A stretch of DNA of 64,000 bases from Pelagibius sp964472095 (GCA_964472095.1 CAYYIV010000022.1:1-64000), one strand, 5' to 3'. Numbered from the stretch's first letter, positions 17,978-27,031 are shown. Made by a program: numbers and translations. The notes: generated by a model from the sequence alone, not told the origin.

Positions 17978-20052
17978 ATGCCCTGACCCTGCAGTGGGCA
18001 CCGCTGCTGCCGCTCTACCTTGTGGCGTGGCTGGCTGCCCTCTCCGTGGTCCTGCTCGCCGTTGCGCTGTGGCGCCGCGCCTCCGGCGTGTGGTGGCGCG
18101 CTGGTGCTTTCGCGGTGCTGCTGCTGGCACTGGCCAACCCCTCGATCGTCGAGGAACAGCGCGACCCCCTGAGCGACGTGGTCTTCGTGGTCGCCGACGA
18201 GAGCGCCAGCCAGGAGATCGAGGAGCGTGGCAGCCAGACCGAGCAGGCGGTTGCCCACCTGCTGGCGCAGATCGGTGCCCTGGAGGCAACCGAGGTGCGC
18301 CTGATCCGCGCCGGCGACGCAGAGGGCGCACTCGACATCGAAGGCACCCGCCTCTTCGAACCGCTGCGCCAGGCCCTGGCCAAGGTGCCGCGCCAACGCG
18401 TCTCCGCCGTCATCCTGGTCAGCGACGGCCAGGTCCACGACATGCCGGAGTCGCTGGAGAGCCTGGGCATCGATGCGCCCGTCCACCTGCTGCTGACCGG
18501 CCGGCCCGACGAGGGCGACCGCCGCCTGACCGTCATCAAGGCCCCCTCCTTCGGCATCGTCGGCGATCGGCTGACCCTCACCCTCAGGGTCGACGACCTG
18601 CCGGCCGGCCCCGCCGGCGGTAGTGCGCGTGTGGTGCTGCGCCAGGACGGCGTCGCCACCCAGGGCATCGATGCGCGCATCGGCGTCGATGAAGAGATGA
18701 CCTTCGGGATAGACCGCCGCGGCCCCAGCGTGCTGGAGATCGAGGTCCAGCCGGGACCGCAGGAACTGACGCTGTCCAACAACCGGGCCGCCGTGGTGGT
18801 GAACGGCGTGCGCGACCGCCTGCGCGTGCTGCTGGTTTCCGGCGAACCCCATGCCGGAGAGCGAGCCTGGCGCAACATCCTGAAGTCCGATCCCTCGGTC
18901 GATCTGGTGCACTTCACCATTCTCAGACCGCCGGAGAAACAGGACGGCACGCCGATCCGCGAGCTGTCGCTGATCGCTTTTCCGACCCGCGAGCTCTTCG
19001 AGGTGAAGCTCGACGAATTCGACCTCATCATCTTCGACCGCTATCGCCGGCGCGGCGTGCTGCCGAGTATCTACCTGGAAAACGTCGCCAACTACGTGGA
19101 AAAGGGCGGCGCCCTGCTGGAGGCCGGCGGCCCGAGCTTCTCGACGCCGCTGTCGCTCTACCGCACGCCGCTCGGCCGCGTGCTGCCGGCCGAGCCGACT
19201 GGCCAGGTTTTCGAGACCGGCTTTTATCCGCAGATCACCGACCTGGGCAGCCGCCATCCGGTGACCGCCGGCCTCGACGGCAGCGGCAGCGTGGACGAGG
19301 CGCCGACCTGGGGCCGCTGGTTTCGGCAGATCGAGGGCGACATCAACCGCGGCAACATCCTGATGCAGGGTGTCGGCCAGAGTCCGCTGCTGATCCTTGA
19401 CCGCTTCGGCGAGGGCCGCGTGGCACAGATCATGAGCGACCACATGTGGCTGTGGTCGCGCGGCTTCGAGGGCGGCGGCCCGCAGGCCGAGCTGCTGCGC
19501 CGCATCTCCCACTGGCTGATGAAGGAGCCGGATCTGGAGGAGGAGGACCTGCGCGCCCAGGTGCGCGGCGGCCTGTTGCAGGTCAACCGGCGTTCGCTCG
19601 CAGTCGAGGAGCCGGAGGTCACCGTGACCCTGCCCTCGGGCGAGAACCAGACGCTGCGCCTCTCCCCCGCCGGGGCAGGGCTCTCCACCGGCACCCTGGC
19701 GGCCGGAGAGAACGGGCTCTACCGCATCACAGACGGCACGCTGACCACGCTGGCCGCTGTCGGCCCGCTGAACCCCCTGGAGCTGCGTGATCCGCGCTCC
19801 ACCGGCGCCGTAGCCGCACCCCTGGTGGAGGAGAGCGGTGGTACGGTCCGGCGCATCGCCGAGGCAGAACTACCCGGCCTGCGCAAGGTCGCCGCCGACC
19901 GCGACCGTTTCGGCCGCGACTGGATCGGCCTCAAGCGCGGCGACGGCTATGTGGTGACCGGCGTGCTGCAGATCCCTGTGCTGCCTGCGCTGCTGGTGCT
20001 TTGCCTCAGCCTCGCGGCTGCGGTATTAGCATGGCAGCGCGAGGGACACTGA
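17974..20052 (+). CDS. Membrane protein with vWA-like and glutamine-amidotransferase-like regions
   Basis: 692 residues. Two N-terminal helices (about 10-30 and 40-55) and one C-terminal helix (about 668-687) suggest an inner-membrane anchor. A vWA-like domain has an intact metal motif D-E-S-A-S at 75-79 and LVSDG at 148-152. A middle region (about 345-395) with FDRYRRRG and YVEKGGALLEAGG resembles the class I glutamine amidotransferase fold but shows no catalytic Cys. It starts inside the end of the DUF4159 gene (ATGA overlap) and closes the MoxR operon. Function is unknown; cell-envelope assembly is a reasonable guess. Confidence 0.8.
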   Translation: MNALTLQWAPLLPLYLVAWLAALSVVLLAVALWRRASGVWWRAGAFAVLLLALANPSIVEEQRDPLSDVVFVVADESASQEIEERGSQTEQAVAHLLAQIGALEATEVRLIRAGDAEGALDIEGTRLFEPLRQALAKVPRQRVSAVILVSDGQVHDMPESLESLGIDAPVHLLLTGRPDEGDRRLTVIKAPSFGIVGDRLTLTLRVDDLPAGPAGGSARVVLRQDGVATQGIDARIGVDEEMTFGIDRRGPSVLEIEVQPGPQELTLSNNRAAVVVNGVRDRLRVLLVSGEPHAGERAWRNILKSDPSVDLVHFTILRPPEKQDGTPIRELSLIAFPTRELFEVKLDEFDLIIFDRYRRRGVLPSIYLENVANYVEKGGALLEAGGPSFSTPLSLYRTPLGRVLPAEPTGQVFETGFYPQITDLGSRHPVTAGLDGSGSVDEAPTWGRWFRQIEGDINRGNILMQGVGQSPLLILDRFGEGRVAQIMSDHMWLWSRGFEGGGPQAELLRRISHWLMKEPDLEEEDLRAQVRGGLLQVNRRSLAVEEPEVTVTLPSGENQTLRLSPAGAGLSTGTLAAGENGLYRITDGTLTTLAAVGPLNPLELRDPRSTGAVAAPLVEESGGTVRRIAEAELPGLRKVAADRDRFGRDWIGLKRGDGYVVTGVLQIPVLPALLVLCLSLAAAVLAWQREGH

Positions 20053-20069
20053 CCGAGACAGCCTTCATC

Positions 20070-20567
20070 ATGTACCACCCGAGGTCCAAGGCTTCGCTGA
20101 CGAGCCCGATCATGCTGCTCGTCTTCGTGATCATATGCCTGGCCGCCGGGAGGCTCGGCGCGGCTTTCACCGAGCCAGCCCTCGAAAGCTGGTACCGCGG
20201 CCTTGCGAAGCCGGACTGGACGCCGCCCGACCTGGTCTTTCCGGTCGCCTGGTCGCTGATCTTCGTCATGATCGGCATCGCCGCCTGGCTGGTGTGGAAG
20301 ACCGCGGAGCGCGGCCAGGCCCGCCTGCCGCTCACCCTGTTCTTCGGCCAGCTGGCGATCAACGTGCTGTGGTCGTTCTCCTTCTTCGGCCAGCGCGACC
20401 CCTTGCTGGGGCTGGTCTGCCTCGGCACCCTGGTCCTGGCGGTCATCCTCACCACCATCGCCTTCTCGCGGGTTTCCAAGGCGGCGGGGTGGCTGTTCCT
20501 GCCCTACATGCTGTGGCTCGGCTATGCCGGCGCCCTCAACTTCGCGATCTGGCGGCTGAACGCCTGA
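20070..20567 (+). CDS. TspO/MBR family protein
   Basis: 165 residues with five membrane helices. The family signature WYRGLAKPDWTPPDLVFP and the Trp-rich W-S-L-I-F, L-W-S-F-S-F-F and L-W-L-G-Y-A-G-A-L-N segments are all present. TspO proteins bind tetrapyrroles and cholesterol-like ligands and modulate porphyrin export or degradation and stress responses. ATG 20070 is used; an ATG at 20031 would overlap the preceding gene. It starts 17 bases after the MoxR operon and may be read from it. Confidence 0.9.
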   Translation: MYHPRSKASLTSPIMLLVFVIICLAAGRLGAAFTEPALESWYRGLAKPDWTPPDLVFPVAWSLIFVMIGIAAWLVWKTAERGQARLPLTLFFGQLAINVLWSFSFFGQRDPLLGLVCLGTLVLAVILTTIAFSRVSKAAGWLFLPYMLWLGYAGALNFAIWRLNA

Positions 20568-20593
20568 GGCTCTTCAGGCCGGCTTAGCGCCGT

Positions 20594-21154
20594 TCAGGCG
20601 ACCGAGCGTCGAACCCGCCTCCGGCGCGCCGACTTGGCTTCAGCCGACCGCAGAGCGCCCGGCTGGCCCCGCCCAATGACGCCGTGGACGCCGGCCAGCG
20701 CCCCGGCAACCAGCTCCGTCACCTGGAAGCGCTCCGGCTCGACCGGCCCGGGCAGGGAGAGCCCATGGGCAGATGCCGGGATGAAGCCGAAGGGCCGGTA
20801 GTAGTTCGGATCGCCGACCACCACGCAGATGGCATGGCCGGCGTCCTGCGCGGCCTTGAGGCTGTGGCGAACCAGCGCCTTGCCGATGCCGCGCCCCTGC
20901 AACGCCGGCTCCACCGCCAGCGGCCCCAAGAGGATGGCTGGCGTGCCGGCGATGGCGATCGGCCAATAGCGGATCGAGGCGAGGAAGCTGCCGTCGTCAT
21001 CGATCGCCGAGAAGCACAGCTCGGGCAGCGGGTCGAGGTTCTCGCGCAGCCGGTAGACGGTCTTGCGGTTGCGATCGAAGCCAAAGGTGCGGTCGAGCAG
21101 GGGGGTGATCAGCGCGGCGTCTTGCGGCCGCTCGGGCGCGATGGTGAAGCTCAT
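20594..21154 (-). CDS. GNAT family N-acetyltransferase (YhbS-like)
   Basis: 186 residues. The acetyl-CoA-binding motif A is LLGPLAVEPALQGRGIGKALV (V-x-P-x-x-Q-G-x-G-I-G-x-x-L), followed by CVVVGDPNYYRPFGF, which is typical of the YhbS subgroup. The last 25 residues are Arg/Ser/Ala-rich and less conserved. The substrate is unknown. It converges on tspO, 26 bases apart. Confidence 0.85.
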   Translation of the reverse strand: MSFTIAPERPQDAALITPLLDRTFGFDRNRKTVYRLRENLDPLPELCFSAIDDDGSFLASIRYWPIAIAGTPAILLGPLAVEPALQGRGIGKALVRHSLKAAQDAGHAICVVVGDPNYYRPFGFIPASAHGLSLPGPVEPERFQVTELVAGALAGVHGVIGRGQPGALRSAEAKSARRRRVRRSVA

Positions 21155-21380
21155 GATCTTTGTTCCAGGCGGGCCGCCGCAGGTGTCGTAGCAGTACGGT
21201 GCGGCCGAGGTTGACTGCAGGCTGAAAGCCGCGCGGAAAAAGCGCGGATCAGCGTCGTCGTCGCAGTCGTTCCTGGGTGATCATGGAGTCTGTCTATCAG
21301 CCGGATCATTAAAGACGGGTGAATAACACAGATCGACGCTGGTGAGATAGCCTCCAATGCGGGGGGCCGCGATTTCCACT

Positions 21381-22328
21381 TCAGCCGCCCTTCACCCCCA
21401 GGAGCGGCGGGGCGAGCGCGTCGAGGCCGGCGTCCCAGTAGGGCTGCTGGCCGAAGCGTTGGGCCAGGAAATCGACGAAGACCCGCACCTTCACCGAGAG
21501 ATTGCGGCTGTGCGGATAGACCGCGTGGATACCCTGGTCGGGCAGCGGAAAGCCGGGCAGCACCACCTCCAAGCGGCCGTCGCGCAGGTGCGGGCCGACG
21601 ATGAAGGTGGGCAGCCGGGTGATCCCCATGCCGCCGAGGGCGGCGCCGCAGAGGACGTCGCCGTTGTTGGCGATCAGCGGCCCCTCGACGGCGACGCTCT
21701 GGCGGCCGCCCGGCCCGGTCACCGTCCACTCGCGCGGATTGTCGGTGTTGGCATAGAGCAGGCAGTCGTGGCTGGCGAGGTCCTCCGGCCGCTCGGGCCG
21801 GCCGCGGCGCTCAAGATAGTCAGGACTGGCGCAGAGCGCGGCGCGGCAGGGGGCGAGGCGGCGCGCAATGAGGCTGGAGTCCCGCAGGTCGCCGATGCGC
21901 AGGGCGATGTCGTAGCCCTCCTCGATAAGGTCGACGAAGCGGTCGTTCATCGCCGCCTCGACGGTAATCTGCGGGTAACGGGCGTGAAAGGCCGGAATGG
22001 CGCTGCTCAGGTGCAGGAACCCGAAAGACATCGGCGCGTTCAGCTTCAAGAGGCCGCGCGGCGCCGCCGCGAGATCGCTGACCGCCTGCTCCGCCGTCTC
22101 TGCCTCGTCCAGCACGCGCCGGCAGGCGGCATAGAAGGTGTTCCCCGCCTCGGTAAGGGAGAGGCGCCGCGTGGTGCGGTTCAGCAGGCGCACACCGAGA
22201 CGGTCCTCCAGGCGGCCAATCTGCTTGGACACCGCCGACTTGCTGACGCCGAGACGGCGGGCCGCCGCAGAGAAGCCGTCGGACTCGACCACCTCGGCGA
22301 AAACCTCCATCTCATCCAGACGGGCCAT
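21381..22328 (-). CDS. LysR family transcriptional regulator
   Basis: 315 residues. The N-terminal winged helix-turn-helix reads SDGFSAAARRLGVSKSAVSKQI with the following R-L-L-N-R-T-T-R-R-L-S-L-T-E-A-G, typical of the CrgA-like LysR branch. A C-terminal substrate-binding domain follows. The ATG at 22328 is supported by GAGGAA 9 bases upstream. It is divergent from wrbA across 147 bases that contain palindromes, so by the usual LysR logic it most likely controls the wrbA-pirin-glutathionyl-hydroquinone reductase operon in response to a quinone-like ligand. Confidence 0.9.
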   Translation of the reverse strand: MARLDEMEVFAEVVESDGFSAAARRLGVSKSAVSKQIGRLEDRLGVRLLNRTTRRLSLTEAGNTFYAACRRVLDEAETAEQAVSDLAAAPRGLLKLNAPMSFGFLHLSSAIPAFHARYPQITVEAAMNDRFVDLIEEGYDIALRIGDLRDSSLIARRLAPCRAALCASPDYLERRGRPERPEDLASHDCLLYANTDNPREWTVTGPGGRQSVAVEGPLIANNGDVLCGAALGGMGITRLPTFIVGPHLRDGRLEVVLPGFPLPDQGIHAVYPHSRNLSVKVRVFVDFLAQRFGQQPYWDAGLDALAPPLLGVKGG

Positions 22329-22335
22329 GGCAGTT

Positions 22336-22360
22336 GTTTCCTCAGAGAAACAATATTGTT
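22336..22360. promoter_or_regulatory. Candidate LysR operator between lysR-type gene and wrbA
   Basis: Two palindromes lie side by side in an AT-rich divergent gap: GTTTC-N6-GAAAC (22336-22351), which covers the ribosome site of the regulator gene, and a perfect 12-bp AACAATATTGTT (22349-22360). The position fits autoregulation plus control of wrbA. Binding is not shown. Confidence 0.45.
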
Positions 22361-22475
22361 CCAAGTTAGGTTATTAATATCAAACGGAGAACGACTTAAC
22401 TATTGCGCATCACCGCCGCCGGCGGCCCGGAAAACGACAGCAAGCCAACCCAAGCCATCGAGGGGAATTCCAGCC

Positions 22476-23078
22476 ATGACCAAGATTCTCGTCCTCTACT
22501 ACAGCAGCTACGGCCACGTCGAAACCATGGCCGGTGCCGTCGCCGAGGGCGCCAAGGGCGTCACCGGTACCGAGGTCACCGTAAAGCGGGTGCCGGAGCT
22601 GATGCCGGACGAGGTTGCCAAGAAGGCAGGCGTGAAGCTCGACCAGGCGGCGCCGATCGCCAAGCCCGAGGAACTGGCCGACTACGATGCCGTCATCTTC
22701 GGGACACCGACCCGCTTCGGCAACATGGCGGCGCAGATGCGCAACTTCCTCGACCAGACCGGCAGCCTGTGGATGAAGGGATCGCTGATCGGCAAAGTCG
22801 GCAGCGTCTTCGCCTCCACCGCCACCCAGCACGGCGGACAGGAGACCACCATCACCTCCTTCCACACCACCCTGCTGCACCAGGGCATGGTCATCGTCGG
22901 CCTGCCCTACAGCTGCCAGGAGCAGATGACGCTGGACGAGATCGCTGGCGGCTCGCCCTACGGCGCCACCACCATCGCCGGTGGCGACGGCAGCCGCCAG
23001 CCGAGTGAGAAGGAACTGACCATGGCGCGCTTCCAGGGCCGTCATGTCGCCGAGATAGCCGCCAAGCTGGCGGCCTGA
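22476..23078 (+). CDS. wrbA: NAD(P)H:quinone oxidoreductase WrbA
   Basis: 200 residues, normal for WrbA. The flavodoxin FMN loop YYSSYGHVETMA begins the protein, followed by the FGTPTRFGNMAAQMRNFLDQTG and ASTATQHGGQE segments that mark the family, and the typical GSPYGATTIAGGDGSRQPSE near the C-terminus. It reduces quinones by two electrons, avoiding semiquinone radicals. GAGGGGAA precedes the ATG. It heads an operon with a pirin (39 bases later) and a hydroquinone reductase. Confidence 0.96.
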   Translation: MTKILVLYYSSYGHVETMAGAVAEGAKGVTGTEVTVKRVPELMPDEVAKKAGVKLDQAAPIAKPEELADYDAVIFGTPTRFGNMAAQMRNFLDQTGSLWMKGSLIGKVGSVFASTATQHGGQETTITSFHTTLLHQGMVIVGLPYSCQEQMTLDEIAGGSPYGATTIAGGDGSRQPSEKELTMARFQGRHVAEIAAKLAA

Positions 23079-23117
23079 CGCAGGGCGCCAGCTTGGCGTC
23101 GCCATAGGAGCACGACG

Positions 23118-23816
23118 ATGATCGAGATCAAGTCCTTCGACCGGCTGGGGCGCTTCGACAACGACTGGCTGTCGGCGCGCTACCACTTCAGCTTCGCCAA
23201 CTACCACGATCCGCACCGCATGGGTGTCGGCCCCTTACGGGTTTGGAACGACGACACCATCCAGCCGGGCACCGGCTTCGACCTGCACGGCCACCGCGAC
23301 ATGGAGATCATCACCTACGTGCGCCGCGGCGCCATCACCCACAAGGACCACCTGGGCAACGTCGGCCGCACCGAGGCCGGCGACGTCCAGGTGATGTCGG
23401 CGGGCAGCGGCATCATGCATGCCGAGTTCAACCAGGAAGACGAGACGACGCAGATCTTCCAGATCTGGATCGAGCCGGCGGTGCACGGCGTGGCGCCGCG
23501 CTGGGAGACCCGCAGCTTCCCCAAGGCAGGCCGCGAGGGCCAGCTGGTGACGCTCGCCTCCGGCCGCAAGGACGACGACGGCGCCCTGCCGATCTACCAG
23601 GACGCCGCCATCCTCGGTGCCACGCTGAAGGCCGGCCAGTCGGTCACCCACCGCCTGGCGCCGGGCCGCAAGGTCTACCTGGTGCCGGCGACCGGCCGCG
23701 TCACCGTGAACGGCAAGGCCGCCGGCGCGCGCGACGGCGTGGTGCTGGAAGACATCGAGGAGGTGACGATCGCCGCCGAGGAGGATGCGGAGATCCTGCT
23801 CGCCGACGTCGCCTGA
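23118..23816 (+). CDS. Pirin family protein (quercetinase-like bicupin)
   Basis: 232 residues with two cupin halves. The N-terminal half has the pirin metal motif D-L-H-G-H-R-D-M-E and later S-A-G-S-G-I-M-H-A-E, supplying three His and one Glu ligands. This resembles E. coli YhhW, which has quercetin 2,3-dioxygenase activity in vitro. Its place between wrbA and a hydroquinone reductase suggests action on a catechol- or quinol-like compound, which is inference. Confidence 0.9.
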   Translation: MIEIKSFDRLGRFDNDWLSARYHFSFANYHDPHRMGVGPLRVWNDDTIQPGTGFDLHGHRDMEIITYVRRGAITHKDHLGNVGRTEAGDVQVMSAGSGIMHAEFNQEDETTQIFQIWIEPAVHGVAPRWETRSFPKAGREGQLVTLASGRKDDDGALPIYQDAAILGATLKAGQSVTHRLAPGRKVYLVPATGRVTVNGKAAGARDGVVLEDIEEVTIAAEEDAEILLADVA

Positions 23817-23844
23817 ACCGCGAAACAGGCAAAAGGAGAATGAG

Positions 23845-24831
23845 ATGGGACTGCTGATCGACGGTGTCTGGCACGACAAGTGGTACGACACCAAGAAGTC
23901 CGGCGGCCGCTTCGAGCGGCAGGAGAGCGTCTTCCGCAACTGGGTCACCGTCGACGGCAGCGCCGGCCCCGGCGGCGAGGCCGGCTTCAAGGCGGAAGTC
24001 GGACGCTATCATCTCTACGTCTCCCTGGCCTGCCCTTGGGCGCACCGCACGCTGATCTTCCGCAAGCTGAAGGGCCTGGACGAAATCATCCCGATCTCGG
24101 TGGTGCACTGGCACATGGGCGCCGAGGGCTGGACCTTCGAGCCGGGCCCCGGCACGCTTCCCGACAGCGTCAACAGCGCCGCCAAGCTGCACCAGGTCTA
24201 TACCAAGGCACTGGCGGACTACACAGGCCGCGTGACTGTGCCGGTGCTGTGGGACAAGCAGCGCGAGACCATCGTCAGCAACGAGTCGGCAGAAATCATC
24301 CGCATGTTCAACAGCGCCTTCGACGGCATCACCGGATCGACGCCGGACTTCTATCCGCAGCACCTGAGGAAGGAGATCGACACGGTCAACGACGCCGTCT
24401 ACCACAAGGTCAACAACGGTGTTTACAAGTGCGGCTTCGCCACCGAGCAGAAGCCCTACGAAGAAGCTTTCGATGCACTCTTCGCGACGCTCGACGACCT
24501 CGAGCAGCGGCTATCGCGCCAGCGCTACCTGCTGGGTGACCGCCTCACCGAGGCGGACTGGCGCCTGTTCACCACGCTGGTGCGCTTCGATCCGGTCTAT
24601 CACGGCCACTTCAAATGCAACCTCAAGCGCCTCGCCGACTATCCCAACCTGTGGAACTACACCCGCGAGCTCTACCAGGTGCCGGGCGTCGCCGAGACCG
24701 TGAACCTGCACCACATCAAGCACCACTACTACGAGAGCCATCCGACGGTGAACCCCAGCGGCATTGTCCCGAAGGGCCCGGCCATCGACTTCGCCGCCCC
24801 GCACAATCGCGAGTCACTTAAAGCAGCGTAG
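23845..24831 (+). CDS. Glutathionyl-hydroquinone reductase (Xi-class GST)
   Basis: 328 residues. The thioredoxin-like half has the catalytic Cys63 in CPWAHR, the Xi-class signature, and the C-terminal helical half contains YPQHLRKEIDTVNDAVYHKVNNGVY-like features of the YqjG/PcpF group, ending with a conserved HHIKHHYYESH. These enzymes use glutathione to reduce glutathionyl-hydroquinones to hydroquinones. AAAAGGAG precedes the ATG, 28 bases after the pirin stop. With WrbA and pirin it forms a quinone-handling operon. Confidence 0.93.
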   Translation: MGLLIDGVWHDKWYDTKKSGGRFERQESVFRNWVTVDGSAGPGGEAGFKAEVGRYHLYVSLACPWAHRTLIFRKLKGLDEIIPISVVHWHMGAEGWTFEPGPGTLPDSVNSAAKLHQVYTKALADYTGRVTVPVLWDKQRETIVSNESAEIIRMFNSAFDGITGSTPDFYPQHLRKEIDTVNDAVYHKVNNGVYKCGFATEQKPYEEAFDALFATLDDLEQRLSRQRYLLGDRLTEADWRLFTTLVRFDPVYHGHFKCNLKRLADYPNLWNYTRELYQVPGVAETVNLHHIKHHYYESHPTVNPSGIVPKGPAIDFAAPHNRESLKAA

Positions 24832-24855
24832 CTCAGCTCGAGGGCGGATGGCTCC

Positions 24856-25821
24856 TCACAGGTCGAAGTCGGCGATCAGGGGGGCGTGGTTGGAGCGCGG
24901 GTCGTCTTCGGCCATCTCGGTCTCATCGGCCAGGTCGTCATTGTCGGCCTCGACTCCGCGACAGCACGCAGCGAGCTGCTGCGAGCAGAGGATGTGGTCG
25001 AGCATGCGCCGGTGTCCGCCGTGCAACACCGTGAAGCGGCGCGGCTCCGGCAGCCGGCCCTCCAGCGCCTCCAGCGCGCGGTCGGCCAGTGCCGGGTTGC
25101 CGCTGTCCTCCACCCGCGCCTGCAGGATGCGCGAGGGCGTCTCCTCCTCGCCGGCGTTGAGGTCGCCGCAGACGGCGACCAGCGCCTCGGGCTCCGCATC
25201 GAAAAGCCGCTCGACCAGCAGCCGCGCCTCCAGCGCCTGGCCGCTGCGCTTCAGCGTCGCGGTGAAGTAACCCTCGGCCCAGCCGGCGAGCGAGCCCCAG
25301 GTATCGGCGTTCAGCTTCTGTCCGGGGATCGGCGAGGCCAGCGGACTGCGCAGGTGCAGGTTGACGACGTGCAACGGCCCGACCGAGGGCAGGTCGAAGA
25401 CAGCGTGCAGCAACGGCCGGTCCCACGCGAGGGTGAGGTCGCGCGCCGTGGCCGGCTCCGCAGTCAGCGAGCGATAGGGCAGTGGCGGAACCAGGTGGTG
25501 GCGCAGCACCTCGATCTCGCGCGCCGGCCAGCGGCTGAGGATCACCAGGTTTTGGACGTCGGCCACGCCCTTGCCGCCCTTCCCGGCGCCGGCGGCGAGA
25601 TGGAAATCGCGGTAGCCGGTGCCATCGAGCAGGCGCGTCAGCGCCGTGAGCTCGCGCCCCGTGCCGCCGGCGACGTGCTGGCCGTTGACCTCCTGCAGGC
25701 AGAGAACATCGGCCTGCAAGCGATCGAGCTGCGGCCCCAGCACCGCCGCGCGGCGCGCGAAGACGGCCTCGCCGCCCGGGGTGAGGTCAAGGCTTTCCAG
25801 GTTGAAGGTGGCAATGCGCAT
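24856..25821 (-). CDS. Endonuclease/exonuclease/phosphatase family protein
   Basis: 321 residues. The metal-dependent EEP fold is shown by MRIATFNLESL at the start, LCLQEVNG (catalytic Glu), VVNLHLRSP, VCGDLNAGEEE and the C-terminal SNHAPLIADFDL with the catalytic His. No signal peptide is seen, so it acts in the cytoplasm. The substrate (nucleic acid or phosphoester) cannot be told. The ATG at 25821 is supported by GGGAG just upstream. It converges with the quinone operon. Confidence 0.85.
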   Translation of the reverse strand: MRIATFNLESLDLTPGGEAVFARRAAVLGPQLDRLQADVLCLQEVNGQHVAGGTGRELTALTRLLDGTGYRDFHLAAGAGKGGKGVADVQNLVILSRWPAREIEVLRHHLVPPLPYRSLTAEPATARDLTLAWDRPLLHAVFDLPSVGPLHVVNLHLRSPLASPIPGQKLNADTWGSLAGWAEGYFTATLKRSGQALEARLLVERLFDAEPEALVAVCGDLNAGEEETPSRILQARVEDSGNPALADRALEALEGRLPEPRRFTVLHGGHRRMLDHILCSQQLAACCRGVEADNDDLADETEMAEDDPRSNHAPLIADFDL

Positions 25822-25992
25822 GATCGCTCCCGGCGGTCCTTCGGCGTCGAGTGCCTGTTCGCCCTTCGCTTGTGCCCGAACGAGCGTGCACAAGTCCAGC
25901 CCCCGAAGCGCTCGCGGACGCGAAAGCATTGGCGCAGGCGCCCCCTGGCTCTAGACTGGACGGCAATAAGAGCCTGAAACGGGGAAACGTCC

Positions 25993-26628
25993 TTGGTTGG
26001 AACGAAACTGGATATCTGGCACTCCGAAGACGAGCCGCGCCTCGGCGCGGTGCTCGCCGAGTGCTGGCATCTGCTCGCCGACGGCGTTGCCGACCCGCAG
26101 CACGACTTTCACCTCACGTCGCTGGCGACCGCGCACGCCGGTCTCGGCTGCACCCTGCGCACGGTGGTGCTGCGCAAGGTCGACCCCGCTGCGCGCGAGC
26201 TGTGGTTCTACACCGACCTGCGCAGCCGCAAGATCGGCGAGATCCAGAACGACCCGCGCGTCGCCCTGCTGTTCCACTCCCTGAGCGACGACACCCAGTT
26301 GCGCGTGCAGGCCGAAGCGACGATCCATCATCGCGACACCCTCGCCGAGGCAGCCTGGCGCGAGCTGACGCCACGCCGGCGCCGCGACTATCTGGTCTCC
26401 GGCCCGCGTGGCCTGCCTTGGGCCTGGGCGACCTCCGGCCTGCCCGCCGAGTTGGAGAGCCGCGACCCCAACGAAGCGGAGAGCGAGGCCGGGCGGCTGA
26501 ACTTCGCCGTGGTGGCCTGCCACATCAGGCAGCTGGACTGGCTTTTCCTCACCCCCTACGGCCACCGCCGCGCCAACTTCGCCTGGAACGGCGACGGGCA
26601 ACTGCAGACCAGCTGGCTGGTGCCGTGA
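25993..26628 (+). CDS. Pyridoxamine 5'-phosphate oxidase family protein
   Basis: 211 residues of the split-barrel FMN-binding fold. Segments such as TLRTVVLRKVD, LWFYTDLRSRKIGEIQNDPRVALLFH and the C-terminal L-D-W-L-F-L-T-P-Y-G-H-R-R-A match the pyridoxamine-phosphate-oxidase-related (general stress) group rather than true PdxH, whose full substrate site is not evident. The start is a TTG at 25993 with GGGGAAA 6 bases upstream; no better start lies in frame. The next gene overlaps its stop codon. Confidence 0.75.
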   Translation: MVGTKLDIWHSEDEPRLGAVLAECWHLLADGVADPQHDFHLTSLATAHAGLGCTLRTVVLRKVDPAARELWFYTDLRSRKIGEIQNDPRVALLFHSLSDDTQLRVQAEATIHHRDTLAEAAWRELTPRRRRDYLVSGPRGLPWAWATSGLPAELESRDPNEAESEAGRLNFAVVACHIRQLDWLFLTPYGHRRANFAWNGDGQLQTSWLVP

Positions 26629-27026
26629 ACCGAATATGGAGCGGGCAGGCATTCAGCGTGTCCCACGCCGACGGCGGCAAGTTCGAGGGCACCGGGCTGA
26701 GGGCCTTCTTCGAGTATCGCGATCTCGGCATCGCGGGGGCGAGCGGCGGCAGGTTCGGCGCCCACGTCATCCGCGCTGTGCCCGGCAGGGAAAGCCCCGG
26801 CGCCTGGCACAGGCACGACCTGGAGTTCCAGATGGTCTACGTGACCAAGGGCTGGGTCGTCTTCGAATACGAAGGCAGCGGCGAGCAGGTGCTCCGCGAA
26901 GGCTCCTGCGTCCTGCAGCCGCCGGGCATCCGCCACCGCGAAGTACGCCATTCCGACGACATGGAACTGATCGAAATCACCGCGCCCGCCGATTTCGCTA
27001 CCCACGAGTCTGACTCGCCGGCGTAA
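26625..27026 (+). CDS. Cupin domain-containing protein
   Basis: 133 residues, a single conserved cupin barrel with the metal motif W-H-R-H-D-L-E-F-Q (first cupin motif) and P-P-G-I-R-H-R-E-V (second). The start is the GTG at 26625, overlapping the stop of the PNPOx-like gene (GTGA), so the two are coupled. Substrate unknown. Its position suggests a shared function with the flavin-binding neighbour. Confidence 0.75.
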   Translation: MNRIWSGQAFSVSHADGGKFEGTGLRAFFEYRDLGIAGASGGRFGAHVIRAVPGRESPGAWHRHDLEFQMVYVTKGWVVFEYEGSGEQVLREGSCVLQPPGIRHREVRHSDDMELIEITAPADFATHESDSPA

Positions 27027-27031
27027 GCCGT

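Noticed and set aside
15197..18331. Open frame of 1044 codons on the minus strand
   Set aside because: It is antisense to the DUF4159 and vWA-like genes, has no recognisable motif, is Arg/Gly/Gln/Ala-rich in the way GC-rich shadows are, and the plus strand genes have clear families and overlaps.
20562..20579. GCCTGA/TCAGGC stem after tspO as a terminator
   Set aside because: Only six pairs and no T-tract; termination there may be Rho-dependent.
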